Source: Thiobacillus denitrificans
Lineage (GTDB): Bacteria > Pseudomonadota > Gammaproteobacteria > Burkholderiales > Thiobacillaceae
NCBI GenBank assembly: GCA_020725005.1
Contig: DYFW01000011.1
Coordinates: 1 to 39,907, forward strand
DNA length: 39,907 nt
Direction: 5' to 3'
A program made the translations under genes and the position numbers. Each line of letters begins with the position of its first letter. Position 1 is the first letter of the stretch. Below the pieces are notes generated by a model. That model did no database searches. It was given only the letters and a program-made list of their open reading frames with translations, and was not told the DNA's origin. Shown one piece after another: positions 20,896-31,057 of the stretch.

Positions 20896-22076
20896 TGCCG
20901 ATGCGTCTCCAGGTAGTCGGCGGCTACGCGGCGCGCCTGCCGGTCGGCCTCGAGCAGATCCTCCAGGGTCGCGGCCGCGCCGCCCGCCAGTTTGTCCAGG
21001 GTGTGCGCGATGCTTGCGGCGATCGCGCCGAAGGGCGCCGTGCCGTCGAGGAAGCGCGCCACCGCCACCTCGTTGGCGGCATTGAGCACCGCCGCCGCGT
21101 TGCCGCCGGCGACGAGCGCGTCGAACGCCAGTTGCAGGCAGGGAAAGCGCCTCGTGTCGGGCGCCTCGAACGTCAGCTGCCGGCCCATCAGTTCGAGCGC
21201 CGACACGCCGGCGTCGATGCGCTCGGGAAAGCCGAGCGCATAGGCGATCGGCGTGCGCATGTCGGGGGTGCCCATCTGCGCGATCACCGAGCCGTCGGCA
21301 TACTCGACCATCGAATGCACGATGCTCTGCGGATGCACCACCACCTTGATCTGCTCGGGACGCGCGTTGAACAGCCAGCGCGCCTCGATCACCTCCAGGC
21401 CCTTGTTCATCAGGCTCGCCGAATCGACCGAGATTTTCCGGCCCATCACCCAGTTCGGGTGCGCGATCGCCTGCGCCGGCGTTGCCGCCGCGATCGCCTC
21501 GGCCGACAGCGTGCGGAACGGCCCGCCGGAAGCCGTCAGCCACAACGCCTTGACGCCGGCGCGCTGGAAGTCGCCGTCAAACCCGCGCGGCAGCGACTGG
21601 TAGATCGCGTTGTGCTCGGAATCGATCGGCAACAGTTCGGCGCCGCTCGCGGCGATCGCGTCCATGAACAGCTGGCCGGACACCACCAGGGTTTCCTTGT
21701 TGGCGAGCAGGATGCGCTTGCCGGCCTGCGCCGCCGCCAGCGTCGCCGGCAGACCGGCAGCGCCCACGATCGCCGCCATCAGCGTGTCGACCTCGGGCGC
21801 GGTGGCGACCGCCGTCAGCGCCGCGGCGCCTTCGAGCACGTCGACCGGCAGGTTTTCCGCAGCGATCATCTCGCGCAGCGCGGCGGCCGCCGCCGGCTCG
21901 CTCATCACCGCGACGCGCGGCCGGTGGACGCGGCACTGCTCGAACATGCGCTCGACCTGGGTCGCGCCGGTCAACGCGAAAATCTCGAAACGCCCGGGGT
22001 GGCGCGCCACCACGTCGAGCGTATTGACGCCGATGGTGCCGGTGGCGCCGAGGATGGTCAGCACGCGCGGCTTCAT
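20892..22076 (-). CDS. dxr: 1-deoxy-D-xylulose 5-phosphate reductoisomerase
   Basis: A 394-residue enzyme of the MEP isoprenoid pathway that makes MEP from DXP with NADPH. It has the Rossmann motif [13 protein letters not shown] (residues 8-20), LLANKETLV, the metal/substrate motif [20 protein letters not shown] and [18 protein letters not shown]. The start at 22076 overlaps the cdsA stop (ATGA). It supplies precursors for the undecaprenyl-PP made by UppS from the same gene cluster. Confidence 0.97.
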   Translation of the reverse strand: MKPRVLTILGATGTIGVNTLDVVARHPGRFEIFALTGATQVERMFEQCRVHRPRVAVMSEPAAAAALREMIAAENLPVDVLEGAAALTAVATAPEVDTLMAAIVGAAGLPATLAAAQAGKRILLANKETLVVSGQLFMDAIAASGAELLPIDSEHNAIYQSLPRGFDGDFQRAGVKALWLTASGGPFRTLSAEAIAAATPAQAIAHPNWVMGRKISVDSASLMNKGLEVIEARWLFNARPEQIKVVVHPQSIVHSMVEYADGSVIAQMGTPDMRTPIAYALGFPERIDAGVSALELMGRQLTFEAPDTRRFPCLQLAFDALVAGGNAAAVLNAANEVAVARFLDGTAPFGAIAASIAHTLDKLAGGAAATLEDLLEADRQARRVAADYLETHRQ

Positions 22077-22879
22077 GCGCTCCGCTCCAGCCAGATCAGC
22101 ATGCCGGCGGCGATCGGCAGCGTCGAGGTGAGCGCGTCGATGCGGTCGAGCACGCCGCCGTGGCCGGGCAGCAGGGTCCCGCTGTCCTTCATGCCGGACA
22201 CGCGCTTGATCCAGGATTCGAACAGGTCGCCGAGTATCGACAGGTAAAGCAGCCCCGCGAGCGCGAACAGCAGCGCCATGCGCGGCAGGCCGGCGTACAC
22301 GCTCAACAGCCACGCGTAGGCCGCCAGCGCCGCCAATGCGCCGCCCACGCCCTCCCACGTCTTGCCGGGGCTGATGGCGGGCGCCAGCTTGTGGCGGCCG
22401 AACGCGCGGCCGGCGAAATAGGCCGCCGAGTCGGCGATCCAGACGATGGCCATGACGCCGAGCAGGATCGCCGGTCCGCGCGCGTGCAGTTCGAGCAGGG
22501 CCGCCCAGGTCGGCAGCAGCACGGCGGCCCCGACCGCGGCGCGCAGGCCCGGCTGCGACACGCGCCACTGCCCGGCCAGCCACAGCGGCACGACGAGCAG
22601 CCAGAAGGCGACGGCGAGCGCGATCAGGCCGATCTTGACGTCGTCCCACTGCGTGGCCAGCAACGGCGGCGCCGCCAGGGCGAAGAGCGCCAGCGCCCCC
22701 GCATAGGCGCGTGCGCCGCGCGGGCCGAAGTGGCTCAGGCGCGCCCACTCGAACGCGGCAAGCGCCACCACCCCCGCCACCAGGACGCCCCACAGCCAGT
22801 GCGGGGCCCACAGCACGGCGGGAACGAAGACGACGAGCAGCAGGCACGCGGTCAGCGCACGACGGGCGAGCGGCGACAT
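22073..22879 (-). CDS. cdsA: phosphatidate cytidylyltransferase (CDP-diglyceride synthase)
   Basis: A 268-residue polytopic membrane enzyme that forms CDP-diacylglycerol, precursor of all phospholipids. It carries the family signature [20 protein letters not shown] followed by GVLDRIDAL; about 7-8 hydrophobic segments are visible. The start is ATG 22879 (TGATG overlap with uppS); a GTG one codon upstream also exists. Confidence 0.95.
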   Translation of the reverse strand: MSPLARRALTACLLLVVFVPAVLWAPHWLWGVLVAGVVALAAFEWARLSHFGPRGARAYAGALALFALAAPPLLATQWDDVKIGLIALAVAFWLLVVPLWLAGQWRVSQPGLRAAVGAAVLLPTWAALLELHARGPAILLGVMAIVWIADSAAYFAGRAFGRHKLAPAISPGKTWEGVGGALAALAAYAWLLSVYAGLPRMALLFALAGLLYLSILGDLFESWIKRVSGMKDSGTLLPGHGGVLDRIDALTSTLPIAAGMLIWLERSA

Positions 22880-23637
22880 CACGCGCCCTCGGCAGATTGC
22901 GCCGCCCTTACCTGCTCGCTGGTGCGGCCGAAGCGGCGCTCGCGCTTCCGGTAGGAGGCGATTGCCGCGTCGAGCGCGGCCGCGTCGAAATCCGGCCACA
23001 GCGTGTCGGTGAAATAGAGCTCCGTGTAGGCGAGCTGCCACAGGAGAAAATTGCTGATGCGCTGTTCGCCGCCGGTGCGGATGAAAAGATCGGGCTCGGG
23101 CATGTCGGCAAGGCTCAATTGCTCGGCGAGCGTGGTTTCGTTGACCGCACCGGGCGCGACGCCCGACAGCATGAGTTTCTTCACCGCCTGCACGATGTCC
23201 CAGCGGCCGCCGTAATTGGCCGCCACGGTGAGCGTGAGCCGGGTGTTGTCGCGCGTCAGCGTCTCGGCGTCGCGGATCAAGGTCTGGATGCGTTCCGAAA
23301 ACCCCGACAGGTCGCCGATGACGCGGAAGCGGATCCGGTTTTCATGCAGTCTGGCAACTTCGTTCTCGAGCGCGCGCAGGAACAGCTCCATCAGCAGCGT
23401 GACTTCCTCCTGCGGACGACGCCAGTTCTCGGAACTGAAGGCGAACACGGTGAGATGGGACACGCCGCGCTCGGCGCACGCGCGGATCACTCCGCGCAAG
23501 GCCTCGACGCCCTTGCGGTGGCCGGCGACACGCGGCATCAGGCGCTTGCGCGCCCAGCGCCCGTTGCCGTCCATGATGACGGCGATGTGCCGCGGCACGT
23601 CGGTCGCGGGTTCGTCGTGTTTCGCGCGGGTCGACAC
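22879..23637 (-). CDS. uppS: undecaprenyl diphosphate synthase (cis-prenyltransferase)
   Basis: A 252-residue enzyme that builds the C55 lipid carrier for peptidoglycan and O-antigen. The conserved [12 protein letters not shown] with catalytic Asp23 is present, then [31 protein letters not shown] and the C-terminal [20 protein letters not shown]. The ~14 residue N-terminal extension before the core is short and not conserved. Located between frr and cdsA, as in most proteobacteria. Confidence 0.97.
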   Translation of the reverse strand: MSTRAKHDEPATDVPRHIAVIMDGNGRWARKRLMPRVAGHRKGVEALRGVIRACAERGVSHLTVFAFSSENWRRPQEEVTLLMELFLRALENEVARLHENRIRFRVIGDLSGFSERIQTLIRDAETLTRDNTRLTLTVAANYGGRWDIVQAVKKLMLSGVAPGAVNETTLAEQLSLADMPEPDLFIRTGGEQRISNFLLWQLAYTELYFTDTLWPDFDAAALDAAIASYRKRERRFGRTSEQVRAAQSAEGA

Positions 23638-23660
23638 GCAGTGGGTGCTCGCGGGACCGC

Positions 23661-24230
23661 TCAGACCGCGAGCAGATCCTTTTCCTTCTCGGCCAGCATC
23701 TTGTCGATTTCGCCGATGTATTTGTCGGTCAGCTTCTGCACCTCGTCCTGGGTGCGGCGCTCGTCGTCCTCGGTCGCGGTCTTGGACTTGACCATTTCCT
23801 TCAGCGTGGCATTGGCATCGCGGCGAATGTTGCGCACCGCAACGCGTGCATTCTCCGCCTCGTTGCGCACGACCTTGATGAGATCGCGGCGGCGCTCTTC
23901 GGTCAGCGACGGCATCGGCACCCGGATGGTGTCGCCGTGGGTGGCCGGGTTCAGGCCCAGGTCCCCATCGCGAATCGCCTTCTCGATCTTGCCGACCATG
24001 TTCTTCTCGTACGGCTGCACGGAAAGCGTGCGCGAATCGGCCAGCGTCACGTTCGCCACCTGCGGCACCGGCGTCGGGTTGCCGTAGTAGTCGACCATCA
24101 CGTGGTCGAGGATGCCGGTGTGCGCACGCCCGGTGCGCACCTTGGCGAGGTCGTTCTTGAGTGCCTCGAGCGTCTTGCCCATCTTCTGCTCGGCAGACCG
24201 CTTGACGTCGGCGATGGTGGTTTCGGCCAT
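23661..24230 (-). CDS. frr: ribosome recycling factor
   Basis: A 189-residue protein that splits post-termination ribosomes with EF-G. It has [40 protein letters not shown] and the C-terminal helix ending EKEKDLLAV. The start is ATG 24230 with GGAG upstream; an in-frame TTG at 24236 is rejected. The length is typical (about 185). Confidence 0.97.
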   Translation of the reverse strand: MAETTIADVKRSAEQKMGKTLEALKNDLAKVRTGRAHTGILDHVMVDYYGNPTPVPQVANVTLADSRTLSVQPYEKNMVGKIEKAIRDGDLGLNPATHGDTIRVPMPSLTEERRRDLIKVVRNEAENARVAVRNIRRDANATLKEMVKSKTATEDDERRTQDEVQKLTDKYIGEIDKMLAEKEKDLLAV

Positions 24231-24240
24231 TCTCAACTCC

Positions 24241-24954
24241 TCAATGGTTACTGACCCGCGTGCCCTCGTCCTCGCCCAGCACCACGCGCTTCAGCGCACC
24301 GGGCTTGAAAACGTTGAACACGACGAGCGAGAGATTCTGTTCCCGGCACAGCGCAAAGGCAGCCGTATCGAGCACCGCAAGATTCCTGGCGATCGCCTCG
24401 TCGAAGGAAAGCGATTCGTAGCGCCGCGCGCCCGCGTCCTTCTTCGGATCGGCCGTGTAGACGCCGTCGACCTTGGTCGCCTTCAGGAGCAGGTCGGCGC
24501 CGATCTCGGCCGCACGCAGCGCGGCGGCGGTGTCGGTGGTGAAGAAGGGATTGCCCGTGCCGCCGCCGAAGATGACGACGTTGCCGGCTTCCAGTTCGCG
24601 CACCGCGGCATCGCGCTCGAAACCCTCGCCGACGTGGGCGATGGCCACCGCCGTCTGCACCCGCGCGGGCACGCCTGCCTGGGCCAGCGCATCCTTCAGC
24701 GCCAGCGCGTTCATCACGGTGGCGAGCATGCCCATCGAATCGGCGGTGGCGCGGTCCATCCCCGCCAGCGCGCCAGTGGCGCCCCGGAACAGGTTGCCGC
24801 CGCCGACGACGATGCCGACCTGCACGCCGAGCGCCGTCACCTCGCGGATCTGGTCGACGAAGCCGGCCAGGGTTTCCGCGTGATAGCCGAAACTGTCCGG
24901 CCCCATCAGGGCTTCGCCGGACAGCTTCAGCAGGATGCGTCGAACCGGCGCCAT
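24241..24954 (-). CDS. pyrH: uridylate kinase
   Basis: A 237-residue UMP kinase of the amino-acid-kinase fold, making UDP for nucleotide and UDP-sugar supply, including the UDP-GlcNAc used by LpxA. Motifs are [45 protein letters not shown] and [13 protein letters not shown]. The start at 24954 (MAPVRRI) is set by homology; the open frame upstream lacks similarity. It lies between tsf and frr. Confidence 0.97.
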   Translation of the reverse strand: MAPVRRILLKLSGEALMGPDSFGYHAETLAGFVDQIREVTALGVQVGIVVGGGNLFRGATGALAGMDRATADSMGMLATVMNALALKDALAQAGVPARVQTAVAIAHVGEGFERDAAVRELEAGNVVIFGGGTGNPFFTTDTAAALRAAEIGADLLLKATKVDGVYTADPKKDAGARRYESLSFDEAIARNLAVLDTAAFALCREQNLSLVVFNVFKPGALKRVVLGEDEGTRVSNH

Positions 24955-24973
24955 GGCAATCCCCCGGCGCGCG

Positions 24974-25846
24974 TCAGACCTTGGCGGCCGCGGCGACTTC
25001 GGCGGCGAAGTCGGACACCTTCTTCTCGATGCCCTCGCCGACCACATACATCACGAAGCCGTGGCACTGCGCGTTCTTCGATTTCAGCACCTGCTCGACG
25101 GTCTGCTTGTCGTCCTTGACGAAGGGCTGCGACAGCAGGGTGACTTCCTTGAGGAATTTCTGCACCGTGCCTTCGGCGATCTTCTCCAGCATGGCTTCCG
25201 GCTTGCCGGCCTCCTTGGCCTTCTCGATCGCGACGCGGCGCTCGGTGTCGATCAGTTCCTGCGGCACGCCCGAGGCATCGAGCGATTTCGGCTTGGTGGC
25301 GGCGATGTGCATCGCGATGTCCTTGGCCACGCCTTCGTCTCCGGTGACGTCGACCAGCACGCCGATCTTGCCGCCATGGATGTAGCTGGCGAACTTGCCC
25401 TGGGCATCGAGGCGGACGAAACGGCGTACCGACATGTTCTCGCCGATCTTGCCCACGAGTTCGGTGCGGAAGGCCTCGACCGTGGTGCCCTTGTAGGGCA
25501 GCGCCGACAGCGCGGCGACGTCGGCCGGGTTCTGGTTCAGCACCATGTCGGCGAGCGCGTTGGAGAGCGCCACGAAATCGTCGTTCTTGGCGACGAAGTC
25601 GGTCTCGCAGTTGACCTCGACCATGGCGGCGGACTTGCCGTCGGCGGCGATCGCGATGGTCACGATGCCTTCGGCGGCGACGCGGCCGGCGCTCTTCGCG
25701 GCCTTGTTGCCGAAGCGCACGCGCAGAATCTCTTCGGCCTTCTGCATGTCGCCGCCCGCTTCGGTCAGCGCCTTCTTGCAGTCCATCATCGGCGCGTCGG
25801 TCTTCTCGCGCAGGTCCTTGACCATGCTTGCAGTGATTTCAGCCAT
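24974..25846 (-). CDS. tsf: elongation factor Ts
   Basis: A 290-residue nucleotide exchange factor for EF-Tu. It begins with a UBA-like N-terminal domain ([20 protein letters not shown] then MDCKKAL) and has the conserved [13 protein letters not shown] core for EF-Tu contact. The length is normal. It follows rpsB by 99 bp; that spacer carries two hairpins, one of which may attenuate transcription. Confidence 0.97.
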   Translation of the reverse strand: MAEITASMVKDLREKTDAPMMDCKKALTEAGGDMQKAEEILRVRFGNKAAKSAGRVAAEGIVTIAIAADGKSAAMVEVNCETDFVAKNDDFVALSNALADMVLNQNPADVAALSALPYKGTTVEAFRTELVGKIGENMSVRRFVRLDAQGKFASYIHGGKIGVLVDVTGDEGVAKDIAMHIAATKPKSLDASGVPQELIDTERRVAIEKAKEAGKPEAMLEKIAEGTVQKFLKEVTLLSQPFVKDDKQTVEQVLKSKNAQCHGFVMYVVGEGIEKKVSDFAAEVAAAAKV

Positions 25847-25886
25847 TTCAAACTCCCATCCTGTTTTCGACTGTTCAATACGGAAA

Positions 25887-25904
25887 GAGGGGCCAGCGCC
25901 CCTC
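25887..25904 (-). terminator. hairpin in rpsB-tsf spacer, possible attenuator
   Basis: On the minus strand GAGGGGC-GCTG-GCCCCTC forms a 7-bp perfect stem followed by TTT. The T-run is too short for a full terminator, so partial attenuation or mRNA processing between rpsB and tsf is more likely. A second GC-rich hairpin (25917-25935, cgccggg/cccggcg) lies between it and rpsB. Confidence 0.45.
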
Positions 25905-25945
25905 CTCGAAATACGTCGCCGGGTCCGGCCCGGCGATGGTGGCGC

Positions 25946-26692
25946 TTATTCGGCGGCCGGTGCGGCTTCTTCTTCCTCGACCTCGACGAACTCCTCGCCG
26001 CCGACGATCTCGCTCATCACCTGGGCACGACCTTCCAGCACGGCATCGGCCATGCCGCGGGCGTACAGGCGGATCGCGCGAGCGGAGTCGTCGTTGCCGG
26101 GGATGACATAATCCACGCCGTCCGGGCTGTTGTTGGTGTCGACCACGCCGATGACCGGAATGCCCAGCTTCTTGGCCTCGGTGACGGCGCCCTTCTGGTA
26201 GCCGACGTCGATGATGAAGATCGCGTCGGGCAAGCCCCCCATTTCGCGGATGCCGCCGAGGCTGCGGTTGAGCTTGTCGACCTCGCGCTGGACGGTGAGG
26301 ATCTCTTTCTTCGACAGACGGCCGGGTTCCGCGAGCTGCGCCTCGAGGTCGTTGAGACGCTTGATCGACTGCTTGACGGTCTTGAAGTTGGTCAGCATGC
26401 CGCCGAGCCAGCGCTGGTCGACGTAGGGCATGCCGGCGCGCTGGGCTTCCTCGCGCACGATATCACGCGCGGCACGCTTGGTGCCGACGAACAGCACGGT
26501 GCCCTTGTTGGCGGCGAGCTGGCGCACGAATTTCTGCGCCTCCTGGAACATCGGCAGCGATTTTTCCAGGTTGACGATATGAATCTTGTTGCGATGGCCG
26601 AAAATGAACGGGGCCATCTTGGGATTCCAGAAGCGGGTCTGGTGACCGAAGTGGACACCGGCTTCCAGCATTTGACGCATGGTGACGGACAT
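25946..26692 (-). CDS. rpsB: 30S ribosomal protein S2
   Basis: A 248-residue ribosomal protein beginning [20 protein letters not shown], with [20 protein letters not shown] and [17 protein letters not shown]. The C-terminus is an acidic tail. The start has AGGAG 7 bases upstream. It is the first gene of the supercluster, transcribed from a promoter about 120 bp upstream, and is divergent from map. Confidence 0.97.
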   Translation of the reverse strand: MSVTMRQMLEAGVHFGHQTRFWNPKMAPFIFGHRNKIHIVNLEKSLPMFQEAQKFVRQLAANKGTVLFVGTKRAARDIVREEAQRAGMPYVDQRWLGGMLTNFKTVKQSIKRLNDLEAQLAEPGRLSKKEILTVQREVDKLNRSLGGIREMGGLPDAIFIIDVGYQKGAVTEAKKLGIPVIGVVDTNNSPDGVDYVIPGNDDSARAIRLYARGMADAVLEGRAQVMSEIVGGEEFVEVEEEEAAPAAE

Positions 26693-26786
26693 GTGAATCT
26701 CCTAAAGGGTTGAGCCTCCACCCGCCAGCAGCGCCACGGCCTGTCCTGCCGCGCCGCCACCCTTTATTTCGGCGGGTGTGCGAATT

Positions 26787-26806
26787 TGCCCGGACCATTC
26801 CGGGCA
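26787..26806 (-). promoter_or_regulatory. hairpin at the 5' end of the rpsB leader
   Basis: tgcccgga and tccgggca form an 8-bp perfect stem with a 4-base loop right at the predicted transcript start. Leaders upstream of rpsB are known to mediate S2 autoregulation in enterobacteria; whether this hairpin serves the same role is inference. Confidence 0.4.
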
Positions 26807-26813
26807 GCCCGTG

Positions 26814-26842
26814 ATTGTAATTCGAACCCCTGTCCGGATCAA
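26814..26842 (-). promoter_or_regulatory. predicted sigma70-type promoter of rpsB operon
   Basis: On the minus strand TTGATC (26842-26837), a 17-bp spacer and TACAAT (26819-26814) match the sigma70 consensus at 4/6 and 5/6 positions. Transcription would start near 26807, giving a leader of roughly 115 nt before rpsB. Confidence 0.65.
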
Positions 26843-26931
26843 GAACACGCCGCAGAAGGCGCAGCCTTCCCGTCCGCCGCCGGCGCGCCAATCGCGCCCT
26901 GACCGGCGGTGTCGACGTCCGGCTGGCGCGC

Positions 26932-26937
26932 TAGAAT
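26932..26937 (+). promoter_or_regulatory. possible -10 element of map-glnD
   Basis: TAGAAT lies 31 bases upstream of the map ATG. No convincing -35 hexamer is seen at 16-18 bp spacing, so the call rests on the -10 and its position. Confidence 0.35.
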
Positions 26938-26967
26938 ACGGCTTTGAATCCGTCCATACCGTTTTCC

Positions 26968-27777
26968 ATGACCGTTTCCATCAAAACCGGCGCCGATATC
27001 GAAGGCATGCGCGTGGCCGGCCGGCTCGCGTCGGAAGTGCTCGACTACATCACGCCCTTCGTCAAGCCCGGCGTCACCACCGGCGAGCTCGACCGGCTGT
27101 GCCACGACTACATGGTGAACGTGCAGGGCACCGTGCCCGCGCCGCTCAACTATGCGCCGAACGGCCACACGCCCTACCCCAAATCGATCTGCACCTCGGT
27201 GAACAACCAGGTGTGCCACGGCGTGCCGGGCGACAAGGTGCTGAAGAACGGCGACATCGTCAACCTCGACATCACCGTCATCAAGGACGGCTGGCACGGC
27301 GACACCAGCCGCATGTTCGCGGTGGGCGAGCCGTCGATCCAGGCGAAGCGGCTGATGCAGGTGACCTACGAGGCAATGTGGGTGGGCATCGCCCACGTCA
27401 GGCCCGGCGCGCGGCTCGGCGACATCGGCCACGCCATCCAGCATTTCGCGGAAAGCCACGGCTACAGCGTGGTGCGCGAATTCTGCGGCCACGGCATCGG
27501 CCGCAATTTCCACGAGGACCCGCAGGTGCTGCACTACGGCAAGCCCGGCACCGGCCTTGTGCTCGAGCCCGGCATGACCTTCACCATCGAGCCGATGATC
27601 AACGCCGGCCGCCGCGACATCCGCCAGATGCCCGACGGCTGGACCATCGTCACCAAGGACCGCAGCCTGTCGGCGCAGTGGGAACACACCATCCTCGTCA
27701 CCGACAGCGGCTACGAGGTGCTGACCGTCTCGGCCGGCAGCCCCGCGGTGCCCGACCGTATCCGCACCGCAGCGTGA
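26968..27777 (+). CDS. map: methionine aminopeptidase, type I
   Basis: A 269-residue enzyme that removes N-terminal Met from nascent proteins. The five metal ligands are visible in NLDITVIKDGWHGDTSRMF (two Asp), CGHGIGRNFHEDP (His), TIEPMINAG (Glu) and WEHTILVT (Glu). ATG 26968 (MTVSIKTGADIEGMR) is chosen; an in-frame TTG at 26944 is less likely. It is divergent from rpsB, the usual arrangement, and its stop overlaps glnD (GTGA). Confidence 0.97.
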   Translation: MTVSIKTGADIEGMRVAGRLASEVLDYITPFVKPGVTTGELDRLCHDYMVNVQGTVPAPLNYAPNGHTPYPKSICTSVNNQVCHGVPGDKVLKNGDIVNLDITVIKDGWHGDTSRMFAVGEPSIQAKRLMQVTYEAMWVGIAHVRPGARLGDIGHAIQHFAESHGYSVVREFCGHGIGRNFHEDPQVLHYGKPGTGLVLEPGMTFTIEPMINAGRRDIRQMPDGWTIVTKDRSLSAQWEHTILVTDSGYEVLTVSAGSPAVPDRIRTAA

Positions 27778-30326
27778 CCCCCGCGCCGGTCGCCGATCTG
27801 CGCGAGCGGCTCAAGACCGGCCGCGCGGCGCTCGCCGCCGCCTTTCTCGACGCGCCCTCCAGCAGTCGCTACGTGGCGCGCCACGCCGCGCTGGTCGACG
27901 ACGTGCTCGCCGAACTCTGCACTCGCCTCGCGCTGCCATCCGACAGCCTGCTCGCCGCCGTCGGCGGCTACGGACGCGGCGAGCTGTTCCCCGGTTCCGA
28001 TGTCGACGTGTTGCTGCTGCTGGCCGGCGAACCCGCGCCGGACGCCCAGGCCGCGCTGGAAGCCTGGGTCCAGGCGTGCTGGGACGTCGGGCTGGAGATC
28101 GGCCACAGCGTGCGCAGCGTCGAGACCTGTCTCGTCGAGGCCGACGCCGACATCACGGTCGAAACCAACCTGCTCGAGGCGCGCTTCGTGTGGGGCAACG
28201 CCGCCCTGTTCGATGCGTTCGGCGAGCGCTTTCGCGCGCGCTTCGATGTGCAACGCTTCTTCGACGGCAAGCTCGCCGAGCAGCAGGCGCGCCATGCCCG
28301 CTTCGACGACAGCGCCTACAAGCTCGAACCCAACCTGAAGGACAGTCCCGGCGGCCTGCGCGACCTGCACACCATCCACTGGCTGGCGCAGGCCTGCGGC
28401 CTGGGCGGGGGCTGGGCCGGACTCGCGCGCGCCGGCCTGCTCACCGCCGCCGAGGCGCGCCGCATCGCGCGCGAGGAACGCGCGCTCGCGACGCTGCGTG
28501 TGCACCTGCACCTGCTGGCACGGCGGCGCGAGGATCGCCTCGCCTTCGACTACCAGACCGAACTCGCCGAACGCCTGGGCCTCGCGGCCACCCCCACGCG
28601 ACGCGCGGGCGAACGCCTGATGCAGCGCTATTACCGCGCCGCCAAGCTGATCCAGCGCGCCAACGACATCCTGGTGCAATCGCTGCGCGTCCGGGTGTTC
28701 CCGGTCACCGCGCCGCCGCAGCCGATCGACGACGAATTCCAGGTGCGCGCGCGCCTGCTCGAGGCGCGCAGCGCGGACTTGTTCGAACGCAGACCGGCGG
28801 CCCTGCTGCGTGCCTTCATCGTGCTCGCCCGCCACCCCGAACTCGCCGGCTTCGAACCCGCCACCTTGCGCATGCTGTGGCGCGGCAGCACCCGCATCGA
28901 CGCCGCGTTCCGCGCCGATCCGGCGCACCGCGCGCTGTTCATGACGCTGTTGCGCGAGCCGGCCGGCGTCACCCACGCGCTGCGCGCGATGCACCGCTAC
29001 GGCCTCCTGGCCCGCTACATTCCGGCGTTCGGCCGCGTGGTCGGGCAGATGCAGCACGACCTCTTCCACGTCTACACCGTCGACGAGCACATCCTGACCG
29101 TGCTGCGCAACGTGCGCCGCTTCACCGTGCCGGCCCACGCCCACGAATTCCCGCTCGCCAGCCGGTTGATCGCCGGTTTCGACAAGCCGGAACTCCTGTA
29201 TCTGGCCGCGCTGTTCCATGACATCGCCAAGGGGCGTGGCGGCGACCACTCCGAACTCGGCGCGGCCGACGCCCGTCGATTCTGCAAACAGCACGGCCTT
29301 GGCCGGGAAGACACCGATCTCGTCGCCTGGCTGGTGGCGATGCATCTGGTGATGTCGCGCACCGCGCAGAAGGAGGACATCGGCGACCCGGCCGTCATCG
29401 AGGCCTTCGCCGAGCGCGTCGGCACCCGGCGCCGGCTCGACGCGCTGTATCTCTTGACCGTCGCCGACATCCGCGGCACCAGCCCCAAGGTATGGAACGC
29501 CTGGAAAGGCAAGCTGCTGGAAGATCTCTATCATGCGACGCATGCGCGCCTCGCCAAGGGCAGCGCCGCCCGGCCCGACATCGCCGCCCGCCAGCAGGAG
29601 GCACGCGTCAACCTGGCCCTCTATGGTCTGCCGGCCGACGCCGCCGACGCGCTGTGGCAGCATCTCGACGCGCGCTACTTCCTGCGTTTCGACGCGCGCG
29701 ACATGGCCTGGCAGGCGCGCATGCTCTGGCGGCACCTGGACAGCCGCGAGGCCGTCGTGCGGGCACGCCTGTCGCCCGCCGGAGAAGGCATCCAGGTGCT
29801 GGTCTACGCGCCCGACCACGCCGACACCTTCGCCCGCATCTGCGGTTTCTTCGCACGTATCCAGTACACCATCCTCGAAGCCAAGATCCACACGACCCGG
29901 CACGGTTACGCGCTCGACAGCTTCCAGGTGATGGACCTGGCGCACCGCGGCATTCACTACCGCGATTTCCTCGCCTTCGTCGAGCACGAACTGGCGCGCG
30001 ACCTGGACCCCGCGCGCCCGCTGCAACAGGCGCCACGGGGACGCCTGTCACGCCATCAGCGGCACCACCCCTACCCGACCACGGTGACGCTCGACGCCGC
30101 GCCCCAAGGACGCGGGCAGACCCTCTCGATCACCTGCGCGGATCGAGGCGGACTGCTGTTCGCGGTGGCGGACGTGCTGATGCGGCATGGCGTCAGCGTC
30201 GACGCCGCCAAGATCGATACCCTGGGCGAGCGGGTGGAGGACACCTTCCTGATTCGTGGCGACACGCTGCTCACGGCGGCCGGCCGCGAAGCGCTCGCGG
30301 CCGATCTGCGGGAAGCCCTGAAATAA
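27774..30326 (+). CDS. glnD: PII uridylyltransferase / uridylyl-removing enzyme
   Basis: An 850-residue bifunctional sensor of glutamine that uridylylates or deuridylylates PII. The nucleotidyltransferase motif GGYGRGELFPGSDVD (64-78) is followed by the PII-uridylyltransferase region (YKLEPNLKDSPGGLRDLHTI), an HD hydrolase domain (ALFHDIAKGRGGDHSELG) and two C-terminal ACT domains (about 670-740 and 775-850) for glutamine sensing. The start is GTG at 27774, overlapping the map stop. The frame is open further upstream across map, but only in shadow. Its substrate GlnB is encoded at 5946-6284. Confidence 0.96.
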   Translation: MTPAPVADLRERLKTGRAALAAAFLDAPSSSRYVARHAALVDDVLAELCTRLALPSDSLLAAVGGYGRGELFPGSDVDVLLLLAGEPAPDAQAALEAWVQACWDVGLEIGHSVRSVETCLVEADADITVETNLLEARFVWGNAALFDAFGERFRARFDVQRFFDGKLAEQQARHARFDDSAYKLEPNLKDSPGGLRDLHTIHWLAQACGLGGGWAGLARAGLLTAAEARRIAREERALATLRVHLHLLARRREDRLAFDYQTELAERLGLAATPTRRAGERLMQRYYRAAKLIQRANDILVQSLRVRVFPVTAPPQPIDDEFQVRARLLEARSADLFERRPAALLRAFIVLARHPELAGFEPATLRMLWRGSTRIDAAFRADPAHRALFMTLLREPAGVTHALRAMHRYGLLARYIPAFGRVVGQMQHDLFHVYTVDEHILTVLRNVRRFTVPAHAHEFPLASRLIAGFDKPELLYLAALFHDIAKGRGGDHSELGAADARRFCKQHGLGREDTDLVAWLVAMHLVMSRTAQKEDIGDPAVIEAFAERVGTRRRLDALYLLTVADIRGTSPKVWNAWKGKLLEDLYHATHARLAKGSAARPDIAARQQEARVNLALYGLPADAADALWQHLDARYFLRFDARDMAWQARMLWRHLDSREAVVRARLSPAGEGIQVLVYAPDHADTFARICGFFARIQYTILEAKIHTTRHGYALDSFQVMDLAHRGIHYRDFLAFVEHELARDLDPARPLQQAPRGRLSRHQRHHPYPTTVTLDAAPQGRGQTLSITCADRGGLLFAVADVLMRHGVSVDAAKIDTLGERVEDTFLIRGDTLLTAAGREALAADLREALK

Positions 30327-30333
30327 GCGGTGC

Positions 30334-30352
30334 CCCGGCCGCTCAGGCCGGG
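30334..30352. terminator. GC-rich hairpin between convergent genes
   Basis: cccggcc-gctca-ggccggg makes a 7-bp perfect stem 7 bases past the glnD stop and overlapping the end of the convergent small gene. There is no T-run, so intrinsic termination is uncertain. Confidence 0.35.
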
Positions 30353-30585
30353 CGCGCGTATTCGTCGACGTAACGGCCGCGGGCCGGCGCCTTGCGGGCC
30401 GGCGGCGACTTCTTGCGCACGCCGTCGGCGGGCTTCTTGGCCTTTTCCTCGACCTCGGTCTTGGGGCGATTGCGCACCCGGCCCGGGCGCACCACCGAAC
30501 CGACGCCCGCGGCAAACACGGTCCCGTCGACCGGCGGCCGCGCGCATGATTTCGGAAGCGGGAGGGAATCCCTGTCGCGCCTCAT
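30343..30585 (-). CDS. small basic hypothetical protein
   Basis: An 80-residue protein rich in Arg, Lys and Pro, with a Lys/Ala-rich, probably disordered second half (EEKAKKPADGVRKKSPPARK). No family is recognised. Support for its reality is the 4-base overlap (ATGA) with the upstream FlaF-like gene. The codon character is compatible with coding but not decisive. Confidence 0.45.
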   Translation of the reverse strand: MRRDRDSLPLPKSCARPPVDGTVFAAGVGSVVRPGRVRNRPKTEVEEKAKKPADGVRKKSPPARKAPARGRYVDEYARPA

Positions 30586-30953
30586 GCCGCCGTCCTCCAT
30601 TTCCGCAGACTGCCCGCCAGGGCATGGGTGAGGGCGATCAGGCTGGCCAGCGTGTCGGCGCTCGGGATGGCCTCGCACCTGCCGATCTTGCTGTCCGCGT
30701 AGACGGACAGGATCAGGAGGTTGTGCTGCACGTCCGGCGGCAGGGCGAGCTCACCCGCCGCGAGCGCGGACTGGATCGCGTGCCAGGCCTGGCGGCTGGA
30801 TGCCAGCGCGGCGGCCAAGTGCCGGTCGCGGTCGGGCGCGCCCCATGCGCGCTGCACCGCCATCAGCCGGACGGCGATTTCCTCGAGTCGGTCGATGGGA
30901 TCCGGCAGCGTGTCGTTGCCGGGGCGTTCCAGAGTCGGTTGTTCCGGTCTCAT
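30582..30953 (-). CDS. FlaF-like protein
   Basis: A 123-residue protein whose C-terminal half follows the FlaF pattern: Trp, then ALAAGELALPPDVQHNLLIL, SVYADSK, and LIALTHALAGSL. FlaF regulates flagellin synthesis in alphaproteobacteria; here no other flagellar gene is in the window, so the role is uncertain. ATG 30953 is chosen because AAGGA lies about 7 bases upstream; an earlier ATG at 31001 has no such site. It may be coupled with the small basic protein downstream. Confidence 0.6.
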   Translation of the reverse strand: MRPEQPTLERPGNDTLPDPIDRLEEIAVRLMAVQRAWGAPDRDRHLAAALASSRQAWHAIQSALAAGELALPPDVQHNLLILSVYADSKIGRCEAIPSADTLASLIALTHALAGSLRKWRTAA

Positions 30954-31057
30954 TCTTGTCCTTGTCGCTGGCCGGGGCACCACGCCCCCGGCTACGCTCA
31001 AGTAGCGGCGCGCGGGCGGCCAAGCTTTAGCATCGCGCCCGCCATGCCGACGAACGG

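Noticed and set aside
24935-26713. A 592-codon open frame on the plus strand
   Set aside because: Antisense to tsf and rpsB, both certain.
27711-30026. A 771-codon open frame on the minus strand
   Set aside because: Antisense shadow of glnD, whose domains and motifs are unambiguous.
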